Source of the DNA: Opitutia bacterium
GTDB taxonomy: Bacteria; Verrucomicrobiota; Verrucomicrobiia; Opitutales; UBA953
DNA length: 64,000 bases
Direction of reading: 5' to 3'
NCBI GenBank assembly: GCA_947453335.1
Contig: CANGFP010000002.1
Span: forward strand, 276,510-340,509
Position 1 is the first letter of the stretch, and every line of letters starts with the position of its first letter. The notes under the pieces were generated by a model. That model was not told the DNA's origin, did not search any database, and saw nothing but the letters and a program-made list of their open reading frames with translations. Made by a program: the position numbers and the translations under genes. Of this stretch, positions 37,668 to 46,958 are shown piece after piece.

Positions 37668-40600
37668 TCAGAAGCGGCGGCGGTAGCCGAGCTCCAGGCC
37701 GTTGGTCTTGGTGGAACCGGCCTTCTCGAACGACACCGTCAGGTAGACGGCCGAGTCGGGCGTGGGGCCGTAGGTGAAGGACGGGGCGACGCGGAAGCCG
37801 TTCCCGGCGGCGACGTTCGCGTGCGAGGTGAAGGCCGTACCCTGGAGGTCGGCCGAGATGTCGGCCGTCTTGCCGCCGCCGATCTCGGAGAAGGCCTCCA
37901 GGTCGAAGGTGAACTTCAGGGTTTCGCCGTCGCCCACGCTCATCCAGGTCATGCCGGTACCAAGGGTGGCGCGGGCCGACGTGTAGGAGTAGGAACGGAC
38001 ATCCAAGGCGGCCGAGTCGCCGGATTCCTTGAAACCGCTGCCGCTGACCTTGGCGAAGTCCATGCCGACGTACGGCGAGAAGTTCACGCCGGCCTTGGTG
38101 GCGAAACCGGCGCCGAAGCGGGCGAAACCACCATAGGAGGTGGCGGACGGGTTGGCGCTCTCGGTGCCGAGGAACGTCGTGCGGGACGACTTGTTGGTGG
38201 AGCGGCCGACCGACAGGCCGGCGTCGACGAACAGCGAGTCCTTGCGGTCGCCGAGCATGGAGGAGAAGAAACCGGTGACACGGTAGCCGTTGCCGCTGAC
38301 GGAGCCGGAGGTGGCGCCGCCGGCGACGAGGTCCGACTTCGTGCGCGCGTAGCTGACCGAGAAGCCGGCGACGGACCACGGGTTGAGGTCCTTCGTCAGG
38401 CCCGCGAGCATGCCCGTGGAGGAGCTGTCGAAGGGCACCGCATCGCTGCCGGAGCCGCCCTTGAAGCTGGAGGAGGAGCCGAGCACGAACCACTCGCTGC
38501 TGTAGACGCTGTAGCCCGCGCGGTCGTAGCGGCGCATGTCGAGGCGGCGGCTGAGCGCATCGGCGTCGGCGCGCTGGCCGAGGACGATGGCGACCGGGAT
38601 CGAGGCCAAGGCCTCCGGCTGGAGGCTGAGCAGGGCGGGCGCCAGATGCGCGTCGTCCATGGTCATCAGGCGACCGGCGAGGGGGTCGGTCACGGAAGTG
38701 GCCACGGTGCCGGCGGCGACGTTGGTCGCGGTCTGGACATAGGAGAGGATCCCGGAATCGAGGCCGGCGACGGCATAGCCGGAAGGCGCGCGGACAGCGT
38801 AGACGGCGTACTCGTTCGGGTTGTGGATCAAGCCATCGGCGCCATGGACCGTCGTGTTGTTGAGCGCGCCGTCGGCCGGAGCAACGACGAGGTAGCGGCC
38901 GGTCGAATCGTCGGTGACGACCGAGCCAGGGGCGGAGTGGACGAAGTAGCTGGAGACAAGCGTCGCGCCGGTCGAAGGCGTCGCGGTACCCTTGAAGAGC
39001 ACGAAGCGCTGACCGAAGGCCGGGGCGACCGTGCTGCTGCCGTTGTTCCAGCGGGAGATGCGGAGCGTGCTGGCGCCACCGAGGTTCAGGTCCGCCGTGC
39101 CCGTGAAGTTCACGACGTCGTTGTACTGTCCGGAGACGCTGTCGCCCGAGACCTCCATGACGGCCGTGCCCGCGAGCGTGAAGTTGCCGGTGACGTTCTG
39201 CGTGCCGGGGGAATAGCCCGGAGCGAGGATGGAGGCAGCGTCGACGGAGAGGTTGCCGGTGATGTTGGCCGAACCCGTCAGCTTGGAACCGCCGGTGACG
39301 GCGACGTTGCCGGTGATGTTCAGCAAGGAAGCCCCGGATGAACCGAGCGTGAGCACGGTGCCGCCGTCGACGGAGACGTTACCGGTGACGTTGCCCAGGA
39401 CGTTGAGCGTGGAGCTCTGGCCGGCGACGGTCGTGATGGTCAGGTTGCCGGTATTGGTCGTGCCGGCGCCCGAGAGGAGGGTGCCGCCGCTGGCGCCGAC
39501 GGTCAGGGCGAGCGTACCGCCCGAAAGCGTGACGGCACGCGAGGCGCCGTGCGAATCGGGAAGGATGACGCCATTGGACTCAAGGGTCGCCATCAGCGTG
39601 CCTTCGCGAACGTCGTAGGAGGAGAAGACGTCGTCCTTCAGGGAGGACGTCACCCCGCTGGTGAGGTTGAGGGTGCCGAGGCCGAGCTTCACGAGCTGGG
39701 CCGCGCCAGCGGCGCCGACGAGGGCGCCGTTGTAGGTCGAGTTGCCGCCGACGTCGACGAAGACCCCGAGCTTGGTGCCGGCCACGGAGTTGAGGGCGAT
39801 CGCCTTGGTGTTGTCGACGTTCACGCCGAGGAAGCCGCCGTTGACGGTGACGGCGCCGACGGTGGTGCCCTGCAGGTTGCCGGCGTAACGGAAGAGGCCG
39901 GTGCCCTGGAGGGTGAAGTTCGCCGTGCCCTGGAGCGTGCCGTTGAAGACGCCATCGGTCGACTGCGTGAGGGTCAACGTGCGGTTGGCGCCGCCGATGA
40001 GGCCGATGTTCAGGAAGGAGCCGGCTTCGGCCGTGATGCCCGTGACGGCGGAGATGCCGGAGACGTCAAGACGGACGTTGCTGCCGATGTTGGTGGTGGT
40101 GACGGAGGGCTGAGCGGTGACGGTGACTACCTTGACGGCGCCGCCGACCGTCGACTGCAGGTCGAGGAGGCCCGTGCCGGAGATTTCCGTGCCGAGGGTG
40201 CGGGCGCCGGCGAGCTTCACGCGGAAGGTCGCGCCCGAGGAGACATTGGCCGTCAGCATCGCAGGGGTTCCCGCGCGGCTATCGGTGAGGGTCAGGATGC
40301 CGGCTTCGACCTTGAAGTCCGGGGTGTCGGTCAGGAGGTTGACCGAGCCGAGGACGGCTTCGCCTGCGCCGACCTTGACGACGCTACCCGTGCCAGAGGC
40401 GCCGCCGATGCCGGCGATGCTGTTGTTGAAGTTGACCGTGGATCCGGCCGTCGGCGCGTTGAAGGCGACCTCGGCGTTGGCGCCGACGTAGATGTTCGCG
40501 CCGCTGTAACCGAGGTCCGTCCCGATGAGGCGACCCTCCGTCACGGCAATGACGGTCAACTGGTTGGCCGCGGCAGGAGAAAGGTCGAGCGTGCCGGCGC

Positions 40601-43600
40601 CGGTCTTGACGATGGTGGCGTCGGTCGCGCCGTTCACGCGGGTGAAGCGGCCGGCGAAGCTGTTCGTCGCGCCGTCATCGATCGGCAAGGTGACGAGGAC
40701 GCCGTTCGCGCCGAACGCGATGGTCGAGGTCGCCTCACCCCTGAGGTTGCGGAAGGTCTGGTTGGCGGTGACGTCGAGCACGGAGGTGCCGCGGAGGTCG
40801 ATGGCGGCGACGTTCGGCGAACTGACGCCGAAGAGGTTCGCCGAGGCCAGGACCGTCGTGCCCGCGTTGGACTGGTAGGTGCCGGAGAAGGCGGTGGTGG
40901 CGTTCAGCAAGGTCAGCGCACCGGCGCCTTCCTTGACGATGGTGCCCGCGCCGGAGAAGCGTCCGGCGGCGGTCAGGTTGGCCGCGACGTTGAGGCGGGC
41001 CTTCGCGCCGGCCTCGACGATGATGTCGCCGCTGGTCGCGCCAGCCCAGCCGCTCTGGGCCAGGAGGGTGCCGGAGCGCACGAGGGTGCCGCCGGTGTGG
41101 GTCATCGAACCACCTGCGGTGAGCGTGGAGCTGTTGGCTGCGCGGACTTCGAGCTGGCCGGCGCCGGAGACGAGACCGGAGTAGGTGACGTCGGCGTCGG
41201 TCGTGAGGACGAGGTGGGCGCCCGAACCGATGACGGCGGCGCCGTTCGTCGAGAACGCCTTCATCTGGAGCCAACCGCCGGCGACGGTCGTGGTCCCGGT
41301 GTAGGAGACCTGGCCGGCGGCGAGGTTCGGATTGAGGATGAGGTAGCCCGCGCCGGTCTTGATGAAGTTGCCCGCGCCCAGGATGGGCGTGACCATCGTG
41401 CGCTTGATGGCGTCGGTCACCGGATCGTAGGCGTCCGCGACCGAGACGACGAGGCTGGCGCCGGCGTCGACGGTCAAGGCCGTGACGTTGGGGAGGCTGT
41501 CGTAGTTGATGGTCAAAGTGCCCTGCGCGACCTCGACCTGACCGGTGAAGCCGGCGCTGCTGCCGCCGAGCGTGAGGTCTTCGGAGCCGGACTTGATCAG
41601 CTTGCCGGCGCCGAGGAGCTGGCCGTCGAAGGAAAGCGTCTGGGCGAACGAGATGTCCGTCGTGGGAGCGACGTAGTTGCCGATGCTCGTGCCGACCGCG
41701 ACCGTCGAAAGATAGCGGCGGGTGAGCTCGGACATGTGGATGCCGGCGTTGTACAGCGAATTGAGGTCGGCGGCGCCGAGGCCGAGCGAGGCGACGTCGA
41801 CGGTGCGCACCGTGGCGACGTTGACGGGGGCGGCCGCGAGGTTCGCGGTGAGCGGGTTGTTCAGCGTGATGAGCGCGCTCACGTTCACGGTGCCGGACGC
41901 GTTCGCCGTCAGGTTGCTGGAAAGGCCGACCAGCGCGCCCACGGCGACGGTGCCCTTCGCGGCGGCCGTCAGGTTGGCGCTGATGGTGACTTCCGTGGCG
42001 GTGAGGCCGGTGATGACCGCGTTGGCCGGGATCCCGGTGCCGACGACGGTCTGGCCGACGACGAGGCCCGCGGTGGACGTCGTGGTGATCTTGCGCGTGC
42101 CGACGACGCCGACGCCGGCGACGAACGAGGTGTTGGGGGTGATCGACGTGATCTTCGCGTTGGCGACGATGCCCGTGCCCGACACGATCTGACCGACGGC
42201 CAAGCCGCCCGACGAGACGGTCTTGACGATGTTGGTGCCGCTGACGCCGCCCGCGACGCCGAAGCTGGTGTTGGCGACGACGTCGGTGACGTAGGAGCCG
42301 GTGGCGATGCCCGCGCCGATGATGGATTGGCCGACGCCGATGCCGACGGAGCTGACGGTGGTCAGCTGCGTGGAGCCGGAAACGCCGGAGCTCGGCGTGA
42401 AGGTCGTCGTCGGGGTCGCGGTCAGCGCGCCCGTGGCCGTACCGGTGAGAGCTTGGCTGATGTTCACGAAGCCGGCGCCGACGCCGGTGATGAGCGAACC
42501 GGCGGCGACGCCGGTCCCCTTGATGACCTGGCCGACGGCCAAGCCGGCGGTCGAGACGACGTCGATGCGGGTGGCACCGGCGCCGTTGACGCCGGTGGCC
42601 GTCGCCGCGACGGAGTTGAGCACCGGGTTGACCTGGTCGGTCGTGCCGAGGTAGTCGGCCAGCAGCGGGTTAGCGCCGGCGAGGTCGGAAGCCATCGAGG
42701 CCGCGCGCGCGGCGGTGTAGCCGACGGTAACGGTGGCGGCGCCGATGTCGAAGGTGGAGGCCGCGGAGCCGAAGAGGCCACCGAGGACCTGGTCCCGGCC
42801 GCCCGTGACGAACGAACCGGAGCCGACGAGGACGAGCGCGGAGGAGTTGGGGATGGCGTTGGCGGTGCCGGCGACGAGGGCGCCGCCCGGACGCACGATG
42901 GTGGCGCCGTAGTAGGAGTCCTTGACGGCGGAAGCCGTCGACCCGGCGAGCGTGAACGCGGCCGTGCCCTGCTTGATGAGGCTGCCGACGCCCGTGATCG
43001 AGCCGAGGAAGGCCGCGGAGCCGCTGTTCTGCTCGAGGGTGATGTCGCCACGGCCGAGCTCGATGCGGGAGTACTGGTCGCCGCTGAGGTTGCGGACGAG
43101 CTGGCTGGTGTCGCCGAACTTGAGGACGGTCTCGCGCGTGGTGCCCGAATTCAGGGTGATGGAGCCGGCGTGGACGAACGTGTTGTTCGCGCCACCGGAG
43201 AACGAAAGGTTCACGCCGTCGTTGACGACGATGTTGCCGTAGAAGCCGGACTGGCTGCTGACGACGTCGACTTCACCGGGGTCGCGGCCCGGGTTGACCT
43301 CGATCTTCGCGCCGCTGCCGTTGTCGATGGTCGCGGAAGCCAGGAGCTTGAGCGTGGAGCCGGCGGAGCCGGTGAGGTTCGCCGAAAGCGTGCCGGCGTT
43401 GTTCTGCAGGATCGCGAAGGTGCCGCCGTCGCCGATGTAGACCTCCTTCTGGCCGAGGCCCTGGACATTGGCGATGAACGTGCCGCCCTGGATGTCGGTG
43501 TAGTCGTAGGCCCCGTTCTGGAGCAGGAAGACGAGCGTGCCGGCGCCGGTCTTGACGATGCGGCCGCCCGCGGCGCCCGTCGTGAGGTCCGCGCCATAGA

Positions 43601-45734
43601 CGCTGCCGTTGTAGAAGCCGTCGCGGCCGGTGGCGTCCTGGTTGATCGTCAGGGTGCTGCCGTTGAGGAAGAGGTTGGAGCCGTAGCCGGTGCCGACGAC
43701 GACGAGCTCGGACTTGTTGTTGGTGTCCGCGGCGGTGCGCACGGCGTCGGCGGCGGTGTAGACCTCGCCCGTCGTGGCGTTGCCGACGTTGGTGGTGCCC
43801 TTGGACTTCAGCGCGAAGTCGGCCTGGAAGTTGTGGACGGTCTGGTCGCCCTGCAGGACGACCTCGGCGCCGGAGCGCGAGACGCCGGTGTACTGGCCGG
43901 CGCCGTTGACGGTCACGGTGACGGTGCCGGTGTCGGGGAAGAGGGCCGGGCGGTAGTCGACGTGCGGGTCGTTGCCGCCGGGATTGGCGGGCGTCTCCTG
44001 GTAGCGGATGTCCGCGCCGCGGCGCGACAGGCCGAGCGAGCCTTCGGTGGTGGTCGCGGCGGAGGCGTCGCCGGTATCCTGCGTGCCGGCGATGTTGAAG
44101 GAGCTGCTGTTGGCGAACGTCAGGCCCGTCGAGCTGGCGAGCACCGTGCGGCCGCCGGCGGCGATGAAGTCGCCGCTCATGCGCGAATCGTTGAGGACCG
44201 TCAGCGTGCCCGCGCCGGTCTTGATGACCTTGCCGGAGCCGGCGAGGATGCCGACGGAGCCTTCGACGCCCTGGTCGATGTGGATGCCGAGGCGGTAGTT
44301 GTCGTCCGGCCCCGTGGTGACGGTGGTCTGGAACTGGTCGTTGTTGTCGCCGGCCTTGAGGTTGTGGAGGAAGTTGAGGCGCAGGGCGGTCGTGCCCGTC
44401 CCGACGTTCACGGACGTGTTCGTGAAGCTGAGCTCGGACGAGCCGTTGAGCACGACGGACGAGACGCCCGTCATGCGCTTGGCGAGCGTGTAGATGAGGT
44501 CGGAAGAGCTGGCGCCGGCCGCGATGTTGGCGACCTGCGCGGCGATCTCGGTGGGGGCGAGGATGTTCGCGTCCACGGTCGTGCCGAAGTCATGCCACAT
44601 GTTGAGGTGGCCGCTGACCATGAGCATGCCGCCGTCGACGCGCATCTGGCCCTGGAGGCCGGCCAGACGACCGACGTCGGCCGCATCACCCAAGGTCGGG
44701 GCGAGGTCGCGCGGGCGGATGTCGTAGCGGGTGATGTCGGTGCGGGAGTAGCTGAGCGCAGGCCCCAAAGGCGTCTGGATGTAGGAGTAGGGACGGGTGT
44801 CCGTGCCGTAGCTGAACATGCCGCCCGCGAAACCCTGGTACTGCAGGACGGCGCCACCGGTCTTGTCGATGTTCCCGTTGCCCCGGAAGGCGCCTGCGAG
44901 CGTCGAGGAGACCAGCGCCTCGAGGTTGATCGTGGTGTTGGCGTTGAGGGCCTTGATGTAACCGCCGAAGAAGCTCGTCGGGTTGCGGAGCGTCACGAAA
45001 GGCTGGGCCGAGATCGGACCAGCCACGCCGGCGACGTCCAGGGTCACATAGCCGACCTGAAGGGTGCCGTTCGGGGCGGTCGTGTAAGGGGCGCTGACGA
45101 GGGTGCGGGCGAGGTCGATGTCCTGGAAATTGGAGACCAACGGCTGGACGCCCGACGGGAAGGTGCCGGGCAGGAGGCGGTACCCGGAAGACGTGAACAT
45201 CAGCAGCTGCGACTGGCTGGAAATCAGGCTGGAATCGACGAGGATGTCGGTCGTCGCGCCCGGCGCCAAAGGCGCGCCGGTGTTGGCGAAGGTCAGCGTG
45301 GCCGCGGTGGTGATGCGGGCGCCGGAGACGAGGGGCGAGGCGACATAGTTGCCGGCCGCGTTGGCGGTCAGGTTCTGGCTGATCGTGAAGCTCGTGCCGG
45401 CGGTGACGCCGGTGATGTAGGAATTCTTAGGGATACCCGTGCCGGTGACCAGTTGACCGACCTGGAGTCCGGTGGTGTTGGTCGTGCGGATGAGGTTGGT
45501 GCCGTTGGAGGCGCCGTTACCGGCCCCGGCGGTCACCGTGAACAACAGAGCGGCGTTCTTAGCGGCCCAGTAATTATGGGCGGTCGGCGCGGTATTCCAC
45601 TTGTCCCAGATCCCGGAACCACCCTGGCCGTCGGCGCCGATCCAGGTGGCCTGGGTCACGTTTTGCTGGGCCTGGGCGACGCCTGCGGAAGCAAGCATAG
45701 CGGCGGCCACCAACAGAGACTTAGAAATCCGCAT
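37668..45734 (-). CDS. Autotransporter outer-membrane beta-barrel protein with beta-strand-repeat passenger (2688 aa)
   Basis: Signal peptide MRISKSLLVAAAMLASAGVAQAQ; KTGAGTLTVLN / KTGAGYLILN repeats; C-terminal barrel ending LELGYRRRF. Confidence 0.9.
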   Translation of the reverse strand: MRISKSLLVAAAMLASAGVAQAQQNVTQATWIGADGQGGSGIWDKWNTAPTAHNYWAAKNAALLFTVTAGAGNGASNGTNLIRTTNTTGLQVGQLVTGTGIPKNSYITGVTAGTSFTISQNLTANAAGNYVASPLVSGARITTAATLTFANTGAPLAPGATTDILVDSSLISSQSQLLMFTSSGYRLLPGTFPSGVQPLVSNFQDIDLARTLVSAPYTTAPNGTLQVGYVTLDVAGVAGPISAQPFVTLRNPTSFFGGYIKALNANTTINLEALVSSTLAGAFRGNGNIDKTGGAVLQYQGFAGGMFSYGTDTRPYSYIQTPLGPALSYSRTDITRYDIRPRDLAPTLGDAADVGRLAGLQGQMRVDGGMLMVSGHLNMWHDFGTTVDANILAPTEIAAQVANIAAGASSSDLIYTLAKRMTGVSSVVLNGSSELSFTNTSVNVGTGTTALRLNFLHNLKAGDNNDQFQTTVTTGPDDNYRLGIHIDQGVEGSVGILAGSGKVIKTGAGTLTVLNDSRMSGDFIAAGGRTVLASSTGLTFANSSSFNIAGTQDTGDASAATTTEGSLGLSRRGADIRYQETPANPGGNDPHVDYRPALFPDTGTVTVTVNGAGQYTGVSRSGAEVVLQGDQTVHNFQADFALKSKGTTNVGNATTGEVYTAADAVRTAADTNNKSELVVVGTGYGSNLFLNGSTLTINQDATGRDGFYNGSVYGADLTTGAAGGRIVKTGAGTLVFLLQNGAYDYTDIQGGTFIANVQGLGQKEVYIGDGGTFAILQNNAGTLSANLTGSAGSTLKLLASATIDNGSGAKIEVNPGRDPGEVDVVSSQSGFYGNIVVNDGVNLSFSGGANNTFVHAGSITLNSGTTRETVLKFGDTSQLVRNLSGDQYSRIELGRGDITLEQNSGSAAFLGSITGVGSLIKQGTAAFTLAGSTASAVKDSYYGATIVRPGGALVAGTANAIPNSSALVLVGSGSFVTGGRDQVLGGLFGSAASTFDIGAATVTVGYTAARAASMASDLAGANPLLADYLGTTDQVNPVLNSVAATATGVNGAGATRIDVVSTAGLAVGQVIKGTGVAAGSLITGVGAGFVNISQALTGTATGALTATPTTTFTPSSGVSGSTQLTTVSSVGIGVGQSIIGAGIATGSYVTDVVANTSFGVAGGVSGTNIVKTVSSGGLAVGQIVSGTGIVANAKITSITPNTSFVAGVGVVGTRKITTTSTAGLVVGQTVVGTGIPANAVITGLTATEVTISANLTAAAKGTVAVGALVGLSSNLTANASGTVNVSALITLNNPLTANLAAAPVNVATVRTVDVASLGLGAADLNSLYNAGIHMSELTRRYLSTVAVGTSIGNYVAPTTDISFAQTLSFDGQLLGAGKLIKSGSEDLTLGGSSAGFTGQVEVAQGTLTINYDSLPNVTALTVDAGASLVVSVADAYDPVTDAIKRTMVTPILGAGNFIKTGAGYLILNPNLAAGQVSYTGTTTVAGGWLQMKAFSTNGAAVIGSGAHLVLTTDADVTYSGLVSGAGQLEVRAANSSTLTAGGSMTHTGGTLVRSGTLLAQSGWAGATSGDIIVEAGAKARLNVAANLTAAGRFSGAGTIVKEGAGALTLLNATTAFSGTYQSNAGTTVLASANLFGVSSPNVAAIDLRGTSVLDVTANQTFRNLRGEATSTIAFGANGVLVTLPIDDGATNSFAGRFTRVNGATDATIVKTGAGTLDLSPAAANQLTVIAVTEGRLIGTDLGYSGANIYVGANAEVAFNAPTAGSTVNFNNSIAGIGGASGTGSVVKVGAGEAVLGSVNLLTDTPDFKVEAGILTLTDSRAGTPAMLTANVSSGATFRVKLAGARTLGTEISGTGLLDLQSTVGGAVKVVTVTAQPSVTTTNIGSNVRLDVSGISAVTGITAEAGSFLNIGLIGGANRTLTLTQSTDGVFNGTLQGTANFTLQGTGLFRYAGNLQGTTVGAVTVNGGFLGVNVDNTKAIALNSVAGTKLGVFVDVGGNSTYNGALVGAAGAAQLVKLGLGTLNLTSGVTSSLKDDVFSSYDVREGTLMATLESNGVILPDSHGASRAVTLSGGTLALTVGASGGTLLSGAGTTNTGNLTITTVAGQSSTLNVLGNVTGNVSVDGGTVLTLGSSGASLLNITGNVAVTGGSKLTGSANITGNLSVDAASILAPGYSPGTQNVTGNFTLAGTAVMEVSGDSVSGQYNDVVNFTGTADLNLGGASTLRISRWNNGSSTVAPAFGQRFVLFKGTATPSTGATLVSSYFVHSAPGSVVTDDSTGRYLVVAPADGALNNTTVHGADGLIHNPNEYAVYAVRAPSGYAVAGLDSGILSYVQTATNVAAGTVATSVTDPLAGRLMTMDDAHLAPALLSLQPEALASIPVAIVLGQRADADALSRRLDMRRYDRAGYSVYSSEWFVLGSSSSFKGGSGSDAVPFDSSSTGMLAGLTKDLNPWSVAGFSVSYARTKSDLVAGGATSGSVSGNGYRVTGFFSSMLGDRKDSLFVDAGLSVGRSTNKSSRTTFLGTESANPSATSYGGFARFGAGFATKAGVNFSPYVGMDFAKVSGSGFKESGDSAALDVRSYSYTSARATLGTGMTWMSVGDGETLKFTFDLEAFSEIGGGKTADISADLQGTAFTSHANVAAGNGFRVAPSFTYGPTPDSAVYLTVSFEKAGSTKTNGLELGYRRRF
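41830..42580 (-). repeat. Tandem ~45-50-aa GL-VGQ-V-GTGI modules in the autotransporter passenger
   Basis: Four consecutive copies: AGLAVGQVIKGTGVAAGSLITGV, VGIGVGQSIIGAGIATGSYVTDV, GGLAVGQIVSGTGIVANAKITSI, AGLVVGQTVVGTGIPANAVITGL. Confidence 0.8.
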
Positions 45735-45749
45735 GGTGAAGGGTCGGGG

Positions 45750-45770
45750 TAGGGTTAAAATAGGGTTAAA
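45750..45770 (-). promoter_or_regulatory. 11-bp-period direct repeat just downstream of the candidate promoter
   Basis: tagggttaaaa|tagggttaaa (+ strand) = two 10-bp identical half-sites with 11-bp period. Confidence 0.5.
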
Positions 45771-45799
45771 GGTATCTATTTGAGGGCAAAGGGTGTCAA
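45771..45799 (-). promoter_or_regulatory. Candidate sigma70 promoter for the autotransporter pair
   Basis: Minus strand TTGACA-17 nt-GATACC about 37 nt upstream of the start codon. Confidence 0.55.
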
Positions 45800-45861
45800 C
45801 CTTCGAACCCCCTGAGGTAAAAACCCTAGAGCCTTGTTTTACCTAGGCCGCCCTCGTCACC

Positions 45862-46038
45862 CTATCGCCCAAAAAGACTGCGGTCGGCGAAGGGGTCCGC
45901 CGACTTCCTGGAAGCTTTCTCCTCCGCCCCCTTAGCCAAGGCGTACCCCCCCAGCGCCGCAGAACCTATAAAGATGACTAAACATAACAGGATTAACCAC
46001 TTAGGCGTCAGTTTGTCCTTTTGGTCGCGCTCGGTCAT
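45862..46038 (-). CDS. Small single-TM protein (58 aa), unknown function
   Basis: MTERDQKDKLTPKWLILLCLVIFIGSAALGGYALAKGAEEKASRKSADPFADRSLFGR; one clear TM helix. Confidence 0.6.
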   Translation of the reverse strand: MTERDQKDKLTPKWLILLCLVIFIGSAALGGYALAKGAEEKASRKSADPFADRSLFGR

Positions 46039-46162
46039 CTGGAATTCGATAAAAAGGACTCTAATGGGCTTGGCAACCCTGTGATGGTTTTTACATCTGT
46101 AAGCACCCCGCCGCAAACGCCCTTTGCGGTACCCCAAAGTCTTACCCCTTTTCCTTTTCTGC

Positions 46163-46927
46163 ATGAGTCCACAGCAGAGACCCCTCATCGTTATCGTTGA
46201 AGACGAGCGCGGCTTGGCTGCGACCCTGCACCAGCAGCTGGAAGACGCAGGGTTCGCGACGCAGACTTTCCACAAGGGCGCGACGGCGCTGAAGTTCATC
46301 GAGCAGAACCACGTCCATCTGGTGCTGCTCGACCCCACCCTGCCCGACCTGGACGGGTTGACGGTCCTCGAGCGGCTGCGCCAAGCGGGCACCGGCGTCG
46401 CGGTGGTCGTGCTTTCGGGGCAGAAATCTCCGCAGGCGGTCGTCAAGGCACTGGAGGCCGGCGCCGACGACTTCATCGGGAAGCCGTACCATGAGGAGGA
46501 GCTCGTGGCGCGGATCCATGCCGTGCTGCGCCGCAGCGAGACGGCCGGCGACAGCCGGCTCACCCGCAACGCCGACCTCGCGACGGGCGTCTTCCGCTTC
46601 CACGGGGCCGAGATCCATCCCGAACGGCTGGAACTGGTCTTCGGCCCCGGCAAACGCGGCAAGCTCGGCCGCAAGGAGATCGGCATCCTCTACCACCTGC
46701 ACGCCAACCCCGGCGTCATCATCAGCCGCAACAGCCTCATCCACGCGGTCTGGGGCGTGCATGCCAACGTGCGTTCCCGGTCGCTCGACCAATACATCGC
46801 GAAGATCCGCGATGCGTTCCAGAAGCACGGCCACGGCCTCGACTGCTTCCGGACCATCCACGGGATCGGCTACTGGTACGAACCGGAGGCGACGGTCAAC
46901 GAGGCCAAGAAGCGCCGTCGCGCTTGA
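46163..46927 (+). CDS. OmpR/PhoB-type response regulator (orphan)
   Basis: Receiver PLIVIVEDERGLAATL...LVLLDPTLPDLDGL...KPYHEEEL; C-terminal winged helix ISRNSLIHAVWG...RSLDQYIAKIRDAF...FRTIHGIGYWYE. Confidence 0.9.
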   Translation: MSPQQRPLIVIVEDERGLAATLHQQLEDAGFATQTFHKGATALKFIEQNHVHLVLLDPTLPDLDGLTVLERLRQAGTGVAVVVLSGQKSPQAVVKALEAGADDFIGKPYHEEELVARIHAVLRRSETAGDSRLTRNADLATGVFRFHGAEIHPERLELVFGPGKRGKLGRKEIGILYHLHANPGVIISRNSLIHAVWGVHANVRSRSLDQYIAKIRDAFQKHGHGLDCFRTIHGIGYWYEPEATVNEAKKRRRA

Positions 46928-46958
46928 TTCCGGGCGGAGACCACGCAAGTTGGAGGGC

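Noticed and set aside
33163-37686. 1507-aa plus-strand ORF antisense to the 2325-aa autotransporter
   Set aside because: Same GC-skew artefact as above
41830-42580. Possible CRISPR-like or DNA-level repeat array
   Set aside because: Repeats are protein-level modules with variable nucleotide sequence and no constant spacer/repeat architecture
39549-45752. 2067-aa plus-strand ORF antisense to the 2688-aa autotransporter
   Set aside because: Mirror ORF produced by GC-rich codon bias; composition is low-complexity (Asp/Gly/Ala/Arg), no domains, no start context; the minus strand has signal peptide, repeats and barrel
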